23,502 bases of DNA from Dasania sp051277005 (GCA_051277005.1 JBNMPS010000027.1:1-23502), one strand, 5' to 3'. Positions 7,868-14,677 are shown, numbered from the stretch's first letter. Notes: a model not told the origin generated them from the letters alone. Made by a program: numbers and translations.

Positions 7868-8470
7868 TTAGTGGCCATGAGCGACAAGTGCTTTAGTTTG
7901 CCCGGCTGCATTGATGGCAGCATTGGTGGTGGCGCTAGCAATTTGATCTGCGGTTTTAACAGACTCCACTGCTCTGGTCATGGTAAGTCCACCTATTAAA
8001 ACACCTAATATCGCCCACCCCGCTGACAGACATTCATCGTAGGACTCACGCTCAAGCCCTTGAGCCATAAGTGCAACTATCTCGACCATTTTGTTTTCAT
8101 AGAGGGCGTGTAATTCAGGTTTTGTACGCACAACTTCAGGCGAGAGAGAGGTCATTGCGCAGCCAGCTGAAAGATCATCACGATGCGCCTGCCCTAGATA
8201 ATATGCTGAAAATGCCTCTATCCATTGCTTACCATGCTGAAGTTGAAACTCAGGAATTGCAGCAACCACCTCATCAAGGCCTAGCGTCAACGCCGCTTCA
8301 AAGGCTCCCTCCTTTGAACCTAAGTGGGCATAAAAGGCACCCGAAGTGACTCCGGCCTCTTTAGCGATACCATCAACACCAATACCGGCATAACCGTTGC
8401 GCCTAAAACCTTGACTCGCCGCTTTGACAATACGCTTTCTAGTTTCATGCTTTTTGCTTACTTTCGTCAT
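7868..8470 (-). CDS. TetR/AcrR-family transcriptional regulator, NemR-like Cys position
   Basis: 200-aa repressor-type protein. The N-terminal DNA-binding domain covers about residues 8-55, with the helix-turn-helix VDGIAKEAGVTSGAFYAHLGSKE at 32-54. The ligand domain has AGCAMTSLSPEV with C104, which aligns by eye with SGCLTVKLSAEV of E. coli NemR, whose C106 is the redox-sensing cysteine; a GC motif here is also common in other TetR groups. A second cysteine is C147. The start ATG has GAGTAGG upstream. It diverges from the tautomerase gene, and three matching palindromes lie between them, so it most likely represses both itself and that gene. The inducer is unknown; an electrophile is a reasonable guess. 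Confidence 0.88.
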   Translation of the reverse strand: MTKVSKKHETRKRIVKAASQGFRRNGYAGIGVDGIAKEAGVTSGAFYAHLGSKEGAFEAALTLGLDEVVAAIPEFQLQHGKQWIEAFSAYYLGQAHRDDLSAGCAMTSLSPEVVRTKPELHALYENKMVEIVALMAQGLERESYDECLSAGWAILGVLIGGLTMTRAVESVKTADQIASATTNAAINAAGQTKALVAHGH

Positions 8471-8525
8471 TTACCTACTCGAACCCCTCAGAATATATGC
8501 AGTATAACTGTGCCACCGCCATAAA

Positions 8526-8541
8526 TATAGCAATCGTTATA
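8526..8541 (+). promoter_or_regulatory. TetR operator copy 1
   Basis: TATAGCAATCGTTATA is a near-perfect 16-bp palindrome, one mismatched pair from the symmetric form. It lies nearest the TetR gene and would cover its own promoter region. Its centre is 30 bp from copy 2, nearly three helical turns. Confidence 0.7.
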
Positions 8542-8548
8542 TTAACTC

Positions 8549-8577
8549 TTGACAATATAACGATCGCTATATATTGT
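8549..8577 (+). promoter_or_regulatory. Sigma70 promoter of the tautomerase gene
   Basis: A consensus -35 TTGACA (8549-8554) and TATTGT (8572-8577) are separated by 17 bp, and that spacer is almost exactly filled by operator copy 2. Transcription would start near 8584. On the other strand TTGTCA at 8550-8555 overlaps it and could serve the TetR gene. Confidence 0.65.
8556..8571 (+). promoter_or_regulatory. TetR operator copy 2 (in promoter spacer)
   Basis: TATAACGATCGCTATA, one non-symmetric base pair from a perfect 16-bp palindrome with a GATC centre. It lies between -35 and -10, so bound repressor would block RNA polymerase directly. Confidence 0.75.
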
Positions 8578-8593
8578 TGCGCCTAGTTAAAAA

Positions 8594-8609
8594 TATAACG
8601 ACCTCTATA
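8594..8609 (+). promoter_or_regulatory. TetR operator copy 3 (degenerate)
   Basis: TATAACGACCTCTATA keeps both outer TATA(A/G) arms but has a degenerate centre. It lies about 10 bp after the predicted transcription start of the tautomerase gene, with its centre 38 bp from copy 2. Probably a weaker site. Confidence 0.55.
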
Positions 8610-8686
8610 TTTACTGACTAGACCGAACGTTGCTAACAACACCTATTCATCACTAACAATTATCGTAACTACTATTGGAGAACACT

Positions 8687-9103
8687 ATGCCCTTAACACT
8701 GACTCTTACTGAAGGCGTTATCCCTACTGGCTCTGAAAAAGATGCTATTTCAAAAATCACTCATTCAATGCTTAAGCATCATGGACTTTTAGGCAATACA
8801 GTTATGACACCCAATATAACTGCACATGTTTCTGTGTTACCTAAAAATTCGACTTTTTCGGGTGGAGAAGCATTTTCAGGTGTATGGATGGAATGGAAAG
8901 TACCTGCCTTTGCTTTTACTTCAAGAGACATTCAACTGGCTCATTTTGCCGAGGCAACTGAAATTATCAGAGAGTTATCTGGCGGAAAACAGCCCGCTGA
9001 GCATATTTACTCGAATGTGATTCATACAGTAGATGGATCATGGAATTTCAATGGGATCGCGATGACCAATGATGAGATCAGTGCAGAGATTCCAAGTGGG
9101 TAA
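8687..9103 (+). CDS. Tautomerase-superfamily protein
   Basis: 138-aa protein starting Met-Pro-Leu-Thr-Leu-Thr, so that removal of Met would expose the catalytic N-terminal proline typical of 4-oxalocrotonate tautomerase/MIF-fold enzymes. The rest (NITAHVSVLPKNSTFSGGE, AGVW-like beta strand, then a helix HFAEATEIIRELSGGKQPAEHIYSNVI) fits a double beta-alpha-beta unit of that fold. ATG 8687 follows GGAG by six bases; the frame opens at a TTG 12 bases earlier, which would destroy the Pro-1 feature. It is the direct target of the three-operator TetR switch and is followed at once by an intrinsic terminator, so it seems to be a single-gene transcript. The substrate is unknown, plausibly an unsaturated or oxidised carbonyl compound. 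Confidence 0.75.
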   Translation: MPLTLTLTEGVIPTGSEKDAISKITHSMLKHHGLLGNTVMTPNITAHVSVLPKNSTFSGGEAFSGVWMEWKVPAFAFTSRDIQLAHFAEATEIIRELSGGKQPAEHIYSNVIHTVDGSWNFNGIAMTNDEISAEIPSG

Positions 9104-9122
9104 ATGCTTATTTAGCATTTTT
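9102..9122 (+). terminator. Intrinsic terminator of the tautomerase gene
   Basis: AAATGCT (9102-9108) pairs with AGCATTT (9114-9120) around a five-base loop, ending in TTTTT. The stem begins inside the stop codon. It separates the TetR-controlled gene from the genes that follow. Confidence 0.65.
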
Positions 9123-9226
9123 CTATGTCATATATTTTCTTCCATATACATAGAATAGTGAGCGGAAAACGACAACACGTACATAAATTTATCAATAAGA
9201 TAGTTAACTTCAAAGAGAGAAGTCAT

Positions 9227-9688
9227 ATGTTAAAAAAAATAGCCGCTATGAGCTTATTAGTCATCATTTCAACGAGTGCCGTTGCTGGTCAAAAAATATG
9301 TGCGCAAATGGGGGGTATGGCAATGCCTACGCTCTCTCCGCAAGCTGATGGCACGGTGAGAATAACGTCACCATTAATGGGGACTGTTAGTGCGGCAAGC
9401 GGAACAATTACTGCTCAATATGAAACCAAGAGTGGAGTGAATATGGATTTAAATCATTACTTTTTAAACGATACCGGCGGCTCCTTTCACACGGTAGATC
9501 ATGCTGAGCTAACTGCAGTTCCTGGTAAAACGGGTAATTTTATGATTGAAATTAATTACTCAATTGAGAAAGAATCTACGACTGGTACGTTTATAGGTTA
9601 CGAAGGTGACTTTAAAAGTTATGGCTTAGTAGATTTAAATAACATGGAAGGATTAGTACGTTACAGCGGTGAAATTTGTAAATTATAA
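9227..9688 (+). CDS. Secreted protein of unknown function
   Basis: I do not recognise this family. The 153-aa product has a clear signal peptide (basic MLKKI, hydrophobic 7-17, cleavage after AVA at 20), so it is periplasmic or secreted. The mature part is rich in Thr, Ser and Gly and looks all-beta. Cysteines occur only near the two ends (C25 and C151), where they could form a disulfide that closes the fold. The N-terminus after cleavage is Met-rich (CAQMGGMAM). ATG 9227 has AAAGAGAGAAG upstream; the frame is open back to 9125 but the longer form would hide the signal peptide. It is flanked by terminators on both sides, so it is probably transcribed alone. Confidence 0.7.
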   Translation: MLKKIAAMSLLVIISTSAVAGQKICAQMGGMAMPTLSPQADGTVRITSPLMGTVSAASGTITAQYETKSGVNMDLNHYFLNDTGGSFHTVDHAELTAVPGKTGNFMIEINYSIEKESTTGTFIGYEGDFKSYGLVDLNNMEGLVRYSGEICKL

Positions 9689-9700
9689 TTTGCTATATAG

Positions 9701-9740
9701 ATTACCAGTTTCTATTACACAGTAGGGCTGGTGATTTTTT
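9701..9740 (+). terminator. Intrinsic terminator after the secreted-protein gene
   Basis: ATTACCAG (9701-9708) pairs with CTGGTGAT (9728-9735), eight pairs with one G-U, and a run of six T residues ends at 9740. The loop is long (19 bases). gloA starts 30 bp later and so may depend on read-through or on a promoter overlapping this site. Confidence 0.55.
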
Positions 9741-9770
9741 CATTCCGTCAATTTCCCATAGGTTTCATCA

Positions 9771-10166
9771 ATGAATCGAATACTTCATACAATGCTGAGA
9801 GTATCTGATATTAAACAATCAATCAGATTTTATACCGAAATATTAGGTATGGATGTACTCCGAACTTTCGACCGACCTGATCAAGGTTTTTCTTTAACTT
9901 TTTTAGGCTATGCAAAAGAGTCTGAGAGTTGCGTATTAGAACTAACCTATAACTATGATATTAGTATTTATGAATTAGGCAATGCCTATGGCCATATGGC
10001 GATTGGCGTTGACGATTGTTATACCGCTTGTGATCAGATAAAAGTCTTAGGCGGGAACATCGTGCGTGAAGCCGGGCCCCTGACTGACAGCGAAGAGCTC
10101 ATCGCTTTTGTAGAGGACCCCGATGGCTACAAAATTGAGTTGATCCAAAAGGACTTTACTCGTTAA
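9771..10166 (+). CDS. gloA: Glyoxalase I (lactoylglutathione lyase)
   Basis: Cytoplasmic metalloenzyme that turns the hemithioacetal of methylglyoxal and glutathione into S-lactoylglutathione. The 131-aa protein matches E. coli GloA (135 aa) throughout: LHTMLRVSDIKQSIRFYTEILGM at the start, ELTYNY, YELGNAYGHMAIGVDD, and FVEDPDGYKIELI at the end. The four metal ligands are present as H6, E57, H75 and E123, and the short form without the long insertion suggests a Ni/Co-type enzyme. The ribosome binding site is weak (TAGG). It sits after the terminator at 9701-9740 and before a GFA-family gene, another glutathione-linked aldehyde enzyme. Confidence 0.95.
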   Translation: MNRILHTMLRVSDIKQSIRFYTEILGMDVLRTFDRPDQGFSLTFLGYAKESESCVLELTYNYDISIYELGNAYGHMAIGVDDCYTACDQIKVLGGNIVREAGPLTDSEELIAFVEDPDGYKIELIQKDFTR

Positions 10167-10243
10167 GCTACTCACTATAATTTTCATACGCTCTTATATC
10201 AATAATATTTATCACCAGCGCTAACCGAGGGAAACAATATCAT

Positions 10244-10651
10244 ATGAGCAAGCAACTAACAGGTGAGTGCCTCTGTGGCAGCATTAAATTCTCCGTAACA
10301 GATAGCTTCAAGGCTTTTTATCAATGCCATTGTAAACAGTGCCAACAACTAACTGGTTCTGCATTTGCCTCTAATGTCATTACCGATCCAGACAACATTC
10401 AGTGGCTTAGTGGCCCATCAAAAATTACCCACTATGAGCATCCCTCAAGAGGGTTCTCTAAGTCATTTTGTAAAATATGTGGCTCTGCAATACCTTTTTT
10501 AAACAAACATAAAACATCATTAATTGTGCCTGCAGGGTCACTAAATGATCTGCCCGACATACAACCGCAGGCTAACATTTTCACAGCAGAACAAGCCTGC
10601 TGGCTAAAACCAGGGTTACAAGCTGCTGATTTTAGTGGTTTTCATGAGTAA
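10244..10651 (+). CDS. GFA-family zinc protein (glutathione-dependent formaldehyde-activating enzyme-like)
   Basis: 135-aa protein of the GFA/CENP-V fold. The zinc cysteines are all visible: C9 and C11 (CLC), C28, C30 and C33 (CHCKQC), and C76 and C79 (CKICG). Family members were named for a proposed role in binding formaldehyde with glutathione; most are uncharacterised, so the substrate is open. ATG 10244 has GAGGGAAA upstream. It lies 77 bp after gloA in the same direction, and the pair may form a small aldehyde-defence unit, possibly with the TetR-controlled tautomerase. Confidence 0.88.
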   Translation: MSKQLTGECLCGSIKFSVTDSFKAFYQCHCKQCQQLTGSAFASNVITDPDNIQWLSGPSKITHYEHPSRGFSKSFCKICGSAIPFLNKHKTSLIVPAGSLNDLPDIQPQANIFTAEQACWLKPGLQAADFSGFHE

Positions 10652-10700
10652 AATTTTTAAATATTCCCACTCACTCTTAGCGTAATGACCATTGATTTGG

Positions 10701-10859
10701 ATGATGATATTAGAGACCAGATGCCCACGGTTTACGGAGGCTTTGCTTAAGTGGCATTTTCTCAATGCTGGTATCTACTTACAAATAGATCAACTGGCTT
10801 TGGCTTATGAAGATGGTCAAGAGCCGCCTAGCTGCACCGTAGTTAGTGATGCTAAATAG
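10701..10859 (+). pseudogene. Short coding-like frame, possible gene remnant
   Basis: A 52-codon frame below normal size cut-offs runs from a double ATG (10701/10704) to TAG, with a protein-like composition (LLKWHFLNAGIYLQIDQLAL, then AYEDGQEPPS). A second short frame from ATG 10685 (MTIDLDDDIRDQMP) overlaps it in another phase, so the region could be a frameshifted remnant of one longer gene. No clear ribosome binding site. The end overlaps the convergent SulP gene by 8 bp. I recognise no family. Confidence 0.22.
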
Positions 10860-12528
10860 GCTGAGCATCAATTTGGCCGTCATCATTTTCTAGATATTTT
10901 AGTGCGGCTTCTAACGCTTCGTAACGGAATGAATAGGTGTTGGCGCGTGGGACCAAATCTACGACACGAAACCTCTCTAACTGTTGGTATGTTTGCTCAT
11001 TAGGACACAATAAGAAAACTTCACAGTTGGCATCTTGTGCATCTTTTATCGCATTTTCAAGCGCAAGCCCAACAGTCACGTCAATCATTGGCACGTCCGT
11101 TAAATCAAGGATCATTACTTCATAATCAGAGACCCTCTTGTGCTGACGAGAGATAGCTTTCGAAACACTAAAGATCATTGGCCCAGACAAATATAAAAAC
11201 AGCAGTTTGCCACTTGCTCTGTCCAGTAACACTCGTTCGTTGTCGGTGAGCGGCACATTGTCACCATCACCATCACTTATCGTTCTAACTTGACGAACCT
11301 GCTCTCTGCTCAAGCGTTCAATAATAAGAATGTTAGAGATAAAAACGCCAAGTCCGACGGCGGCAATCAGATCAACAAAAACCGTTAGCAGCATAACGCC
11401 ATACATGATGGCCATACCCGCAACACTGATTTTGTGCGCGCGTTGAATAAAGCTCCAATCGAGAATATTAAAACCAACGTACATAGCAATACCCGCTAAC
11501 ACCGCCATTGGAATAGGCTCTGTTAATCCGCCAGCGACCAATACCACTAAAGCAAGCACGAAAGCACGAATGATCCCCGATAAAGGCGAGCGAGCTCCAA
11601 CTTGAATATTTGTTACCGTCCCCATAGTTGCGCCAGCACCTGGCAAAGCGCCAAACAAACCAGAAATCATATTAGCAAAGCCCTGACCACGTAGTTCTTT
11701 GTCTGAGTCGTGCTCTGTACGTGTTAACGAATCACCAATAACCGCTGTCAGCAAGGTATCGATACAACCGAGCGTGCCTAGTACCAAAGCATCAATCACC
11801 ATCGTGGTAAATATTTCTGCGTTAAAATGCGGGATGATCAATGATGGCAACCCCCCCGGTATTTCACCGATTCGGCGAATACTATCGCTACTGAAGAAAA
11901 TGACTGATACCAAGGTTATCGCCACCAAAGCCACTAATTGTGCAGGGATATATTTTCGGTACTGTTTAGGGAACAAGAATAAAATCGCCAAGGTCAGTAA
12001 ACCTAAAAATAGCTCACTAAAATTGATATTCGCTAGCGTATTAGGAAGTTCTATCAAGGTGCCCATAACTGCACCGGGGGGAGCGGGATGCCCTAACAAA
12101 GGTGATAGTTGCAACAAAATCAAAATAACGCCGATTCCAGACATAAAGCCAGAAATGACACTATAGGGCATTAATGTTACGTACTTGCCGAGTTTTAACG
12201 TTCCTAGGAGTACCTGAAAAGCACCCGCCATCATCACAACGGTGAACGATATGGCCACACCTGATTCAGGGTATTTGGCTATCATACTGGTTAATACAGC
12301 CGTCATGATAACTGTCATCGGGCCTGTAGGCTCAGAAATAAGGCTCGTTGAACCGCCAAATAAGGCCGCAAAAAAACCCACCATTATCGCGCCCCAAAGC
12401 CCGGCCTCAGCGCCGGCTCCTGATGCAACACCAAAGGCTAGCGCCAATGGTAAAGAAATGATGGCAGTGGTCACGCCACCAAATACATCACCCTTTAAAT
12501 TCATATCGTCAAAGCGATTACCCAACAA
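10852..12528 (-). CDS. SulP-family anion transporter with STAS domain, BicA-like
   Basis: 558-aa inner-membrane transporter. The N-terminal transport domain has GDVFGGVTTAIISLPLALAFGVASGAGAEAGLWGA (split here: GDVFGGVTTAI at 13-23, then SLPLALAFGVASGAGAEAGL at 25-44) and SEPTGPMTVIMTAV near 66-79, closely resembling cyanobacterial BicA, a sodium-dependent bicarbonate transporter. The cytoplasmic STAS domain is at the C-terminus, about residues 440-545 (VMILDLTDVPMIDVTVGLAL). The start is a TTG at 12526-12528 (or the TTG next to it), with GGGAG upstream; an ATG eight codons in is possible. Bicarbonate is the favoured substrate by similarity, but sulfate or dicarboxylates cannot be excluded. 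No carbonic anhydrase gene is adjacent. Confidence 0.9.
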   Translation of the reverse strand: MLGNRFDDMNLKGDVFGGVTTAIISLPLALAFGVASGAGAEAGLWGAIMVGFFAALFGGSTSLISEPTGPMTVIMTAVLTSMIAKYPESGVAISFTVVMMAGAFQVLLGTLKLGKYVTLMPYSVISGFMSGIGVILILLQLSPLLGHPAPPGAVMGTLIELPNTLANINFSELFLGLLTLAILFLFPKQYRKYIPAQLVALVAITLVSVIFFSSDSIRRIGEIPGGLPSLIIPHFNAEIFTTMVIDALVLGTLGCIDTLLTAVIGDSLTRTEHDSDKELRGQGFANMISGLFGALPGAGATMGTVTNIQVGARSPLSGIIRAFVLALVVLVAGGLTEPIPMAVLAGIAMYVGFNILDWSFIQRAHKISVAGMAIMYGVMLLTVFVDLIAAVGLGVFISNILIIERLSREQVRQVRTISDGDGDNVPLTDNERVLLDRASGKLLFLYLSGPMIFSVSKAISRQHKRVSDYEVMILDLTDVPMIDVTVGLALENAIKDAQDANCEVFLLCPNEQTYQQLERFRVVDLVPRANTYSFRYEALEAALKYLENDDGQIDAQPI

Positions 12529-12711
12529 AACTCAACTCCCAGAAAAAAAAACAGTCTACTGTAGCAAAAAATCAATTCATGAGCATGCGAAGCATAAAAC
12601 TCTTTATCAAATTATTAAATAAATAGGATAACCATAGATCAATCTAACAACTCACCACTCTAAAAGGCACAGGAACACCAACCTAATAATCTTCGGAACT
12701 GTATATTTTGC

Positions 12712-12782
12712 GGTGTTTTATCTGGCTTGATCGTTAATTAACTTATAGCCACAGATAAAAAAAAGCGTCTACTTGAAACACC
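12712..12782 (+). repeat. Nested inverted repeats
   Basis: GGTGTTT (12712-12718) pairs with AAACACC (12776-12782). Inside and slightly overlapping, TTTTATCTG (12716-12724) with GCT pairs with AGC and CAGATAAAA (12752-12760), with a two-base bulge. At the centre GTTAATTAAC (12733-12742) is a perfect 10-bp palindrome. The outer and inner stems share a few T residues, so they are partly alternative. Confidence 0.55.
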
Positions 12783-12887
12783 ACAAATAGCATGGTTTTG
12801 GCGTCCTAGTTACCTTGTTATGACCAAGGGTATTGCAACAGATAGATCTGATGCCGCATGTTGCCGGCTGTAACGAGCGAAAGACAC

Positions 12888-12896
12888 TGCTATAAT
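12888..12896 (+). promoter_or_regulatory. Extended -10 promoter candidate
   Basis: TGCTATAAT is a perfect extended -10 element (TGN followed by TATAAT). No good -35 is seen at 17 bp, which extended -10 promoters tolerate. Transcription would begin near 12903. Confidence 0.45.
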
Positions 12897-12902
12897 TAAT
12901 TG

Positions 12903-12998
12903 CCGTCGTTCAGCTCATTAGGGTAAAGTGACCAATAACATTGCTTGAGACCCTCCAAAGGAAGGTATAGCAAGTAACGAAAATACTTCGGTTTTTTC
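12903..12998 (+). ncRNA. Candidate small RNA or structured leader
   Basis: About 96 nt downstream of the extended -10 element. A hairpin at 12941-12973 has paired segments TTGCT/AGCAA, ACC/GGT and TCC/GGA around an AAA loop, with a symmetric C-A mismatch and a small internal loop. It is followed by GAAAATAC-TTCG-GTTTTTTC at 12979-12998, a UUCG tetraloop hairpin whose 3' arm is a run of six T. This may end an independent RNA, or the whole may be the 5' leader of the lipoprotein gene at 13103. It does not match any riboswitch consensus I know. Confidence 0.32.
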
Positions 12999-13102
12999 TA
13001 ACTATCGGTCACAAATATCCTGATTTCTATCGACTGTAATTACCCCTAAGATACACTAACTAAATTCTAAATTTCTATTAGACAGCTGAGTGAGTAATTT
13101 CT

Positions 13103-14041
13103 ATGCCTATGCACAATTTTATCAATCTGACTAGCCGTCCGGCCTTGAAAAGCACCCAGCGCACTTGTGCTTTTGCGATCCCATTGCTTACTCTGTTGTT
13201 GACTGCCTGTACGCCGTCGGCGGAAGAAGAGGCTGGCGTCGTTGAGGCGATGGCTACCGAAGCCCCAGCGCAACAGATGGTCCCCGAAACGCTAACAGCA
13301 GCATTTACTGCCGCTGCCGCTGGTGATCATCGCAGTGCCGATAATATCGCGCGCAACGCTTATCGGCATCCCGTAGAAACACTGAATTTTTTTGGCATTA
13401 AGCCCGGAATGACAGTGCTGGAAATCAGCCCCGGCGGGCTCTGGTATACCGAGGTGCTGGCACCCGCATTAAAGGGCAAAGGCCAATTTATTGTGGCCGG
13501 TTATGACGCTAATATTGAAGGGCAGCCCGACTATCGGTATAAACAACAGCAGTCGATGGAGCAGCTTTTTGTAGAGCAACCTGATCTCTACTCTGAAGTA
13601 AAAGTGGTCAAGTTTTCTCCTCCTGATTCCGTACAACTAGGCGACAGCAACTCAGTTGATGTGGTTGTGACCTTTAGAAATTTTCACGGTTGGATTCGTG
13701 ATGGTATCGCCAAATCCAATTTACAGGCATTCTTCGAGGTATTAAAACCAGGCGGTATATTGGGCGTGGTGCAACACCGCACAGACGTTATGGCGCCGTT
13801 AGCTTCTGGGAAAATTAGTGGCTATGTTAGTGAGCAGGCACTTATCGAACTAGCGGCAACAGCAGGTTTTATGCTGGATGAAAAATCAGAAATTAATGCA
13901 AATTCCAACGACAATCAGCAGCATCTCGAAGGCGTTTGGACGCTACCACCATCACTGCGTTTGAAGGATCAAGATAAGGATAAGTATCTGGCGATTGGCG
14001 AGAGCGACAGGATGACACTCAAGTTTAAAAAGCCCGAGTAG
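13103..14041 (+). CDS. Lipoprotein with COG4798-type methyltransferase fold
   Basis: 312-aa protein with a lipoprotein signal: basic N-terminus, hydrophobic 23-34 and lipobox LTAC with the lipidated cysteine at C36, so it is exported and membrane-anchored. The remaining part matches predicted methyltransferases of the COG4798 group: NAYRHPVETLNFFGIKPGMTVLEISPGG (motif I at about 104-112, glycine-poor compared with the classic form), VVVTFRNFHGW near the motif IV position, and a C-terminal strand-rich end. GAGTGAG lies upstream of the ATG. Location outside the cytoplasm makes SAM use puzzling, as for the other exported methyltransferase-like protein in this window. Convergent with yaeQ. Confidence 0.82.
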   Translation: MPMHNFINLTSRPALKSTQRTCAFAIPLLTLLLTACTPSAEEEAGVVEAMATEAPAQQMVPETLTAAFTAAAAGDHRSADNIARNAYRHPVETLNFFGIKPGMTVLEISPGGLWYTEVLAPALKGKGQFIVAGYDANIEGQPDYRYKQQQSMEQLFVEQPDLYSEVKVVKFSPPDSVQLGDSNSVDVVVTFRNFHGWIRDGIAKSNLQAFFEVLKPGGILGVVQHRTDVMAPLASGKISGYVSEQALIELAATAGFMLDEKSEINANSNDNQQHLEGVWTLPPSLRLKDQDKDKYLAIGESDRMTLKFKKPE

Positions 14042-14118
14042 CGTTCGACTAGAATTAAAGTGAGGGGTGACAACGAGCAATGACAACGGTTAATTGTTGC
14101 CACCTTTACTTGCTACCC

Positions 14119-14136
14119 GACGCTCTATTTAGCGTC
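14119..14136 (-). terminator. Small perfect hairpin at the end of yaeQ
   Basis: GACGCT and AGCGTC form a six-base-pair stem with a six-base loop, one base after the yaeQ stop and between convergent genes. A second imperfect inverted repeat (GGTGACAAC at 14066-14074 with GTTGCCACC at 14096-14104) lies on the other side. Neither has a proper T-run, so terminator function is only possible. Confidence 0.35.
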
Positions 14137-14137
14137 A

Positions 14138-14677
14138 TTAAACCATTAGGTTTTTAGGCTCAATAAAAATCGCATTATCTGCATCACACAACCATATCTG
14201 ACCATCCTGCACGGTACACTGCAGCACCATTGCGCGCTGCGCTAATGGCGCCATAAGTTGACTCTGCTCTTTGTCTATTTCGATGACAGTTAGATTTGAA
14301 AATCGCTTCAGCTTATCTTCTAACTGCTGCCACCAAGGTCCCGTTGCTTTGCCTCCATAGCTATAGACAAGCACTTGCTTGGCGCGCCCGCAGGCTTTGC
14401 GAATACGTTTTTCATCGGACTGGCCAAGATCAACCCACAAGTCAATTTCATCCGATAACGTTTTTACCCAGAGGTCAGGTTCTTCGTCGCTAGACAACCC
14501 TTTGGTAAATTGCATGCCCTCAGCATAATGCAAACAATAGGCTAACAAGCGCACCATCATCCGCTCATCGGTTTCAGAAGGGTGGCGAGCAAGGGTGAGT
14601 TGAAGATCTTGATAAACATGACGATCCATATCCGCCAACTGAACCGATGCTTTAAAAACTGTTGCCTTCAAGGCCAT
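14138..14677 (-). CDS. yaeQ: YaeQ family protein
   Basis: 179-aa cytoplasmic protein, nearly the length of E. coli YaeQ (181 aa), matching from the first residues (MALKATVFKASVQLADMDR) through LTLARHPSETDERMMVRLLA, DLWVDLGQSDEKRIRKAC, WWQQ and the final QDGQIWL. YaeQ has a restriction-nuclease-like (PD-(D/E)XK) fold; its substrate is not established, and in E. coli it was linked to suppression of RfaH defects. The N-terminus fixes the start. It is 60 bp downstream of the P450 stop on the same strand, but there is no reason to link their roles. Confidence 0.95.
   Translation of the reverse strand: MALKATVFKASVQLADMDRHVYQDLQLTLARHPSETDERMMVRLLAYCLHYAEGMQFTKGLSSDEEPDLWVKTLSDEIDLWVDLGQSDEKRIRKACGRAKQVLVYSYGGKATGPWWQQLEDKLKRFSNLTVIEIDKEQSQLMAPLAQRAMVLQCTVQDGQIWLCDADNAIFIEPKNLMV

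Larger units (their letters stand above)
12529..13102 (+). other. 574-bp intergenic region with structured elements
   Basis: No protein-coding frame of note. It holds nested inverted repeats at 12712-12782, an extended -10 promoter at 12888-12896 and a stem-loop series up to 12998 listed as a candidate RNA. The last hundred bases before the lipoprotein gene are AT-rich and may contain its promoter. Confidence 0.6.

Noticed and set aside
11699..12622. Plus-strand frames of 155 and 126 codons opposite the SulP gene
   Set aside because: Antisense of transmembrane coding sequence; no start signals or protein character.
12903..12998. Known riboswitch (c-di-GMP, glycine or fluoride type)
   Set aside because: The conserved core sequences of these classes are absent, so only an unnamed candidate RNA is reported.
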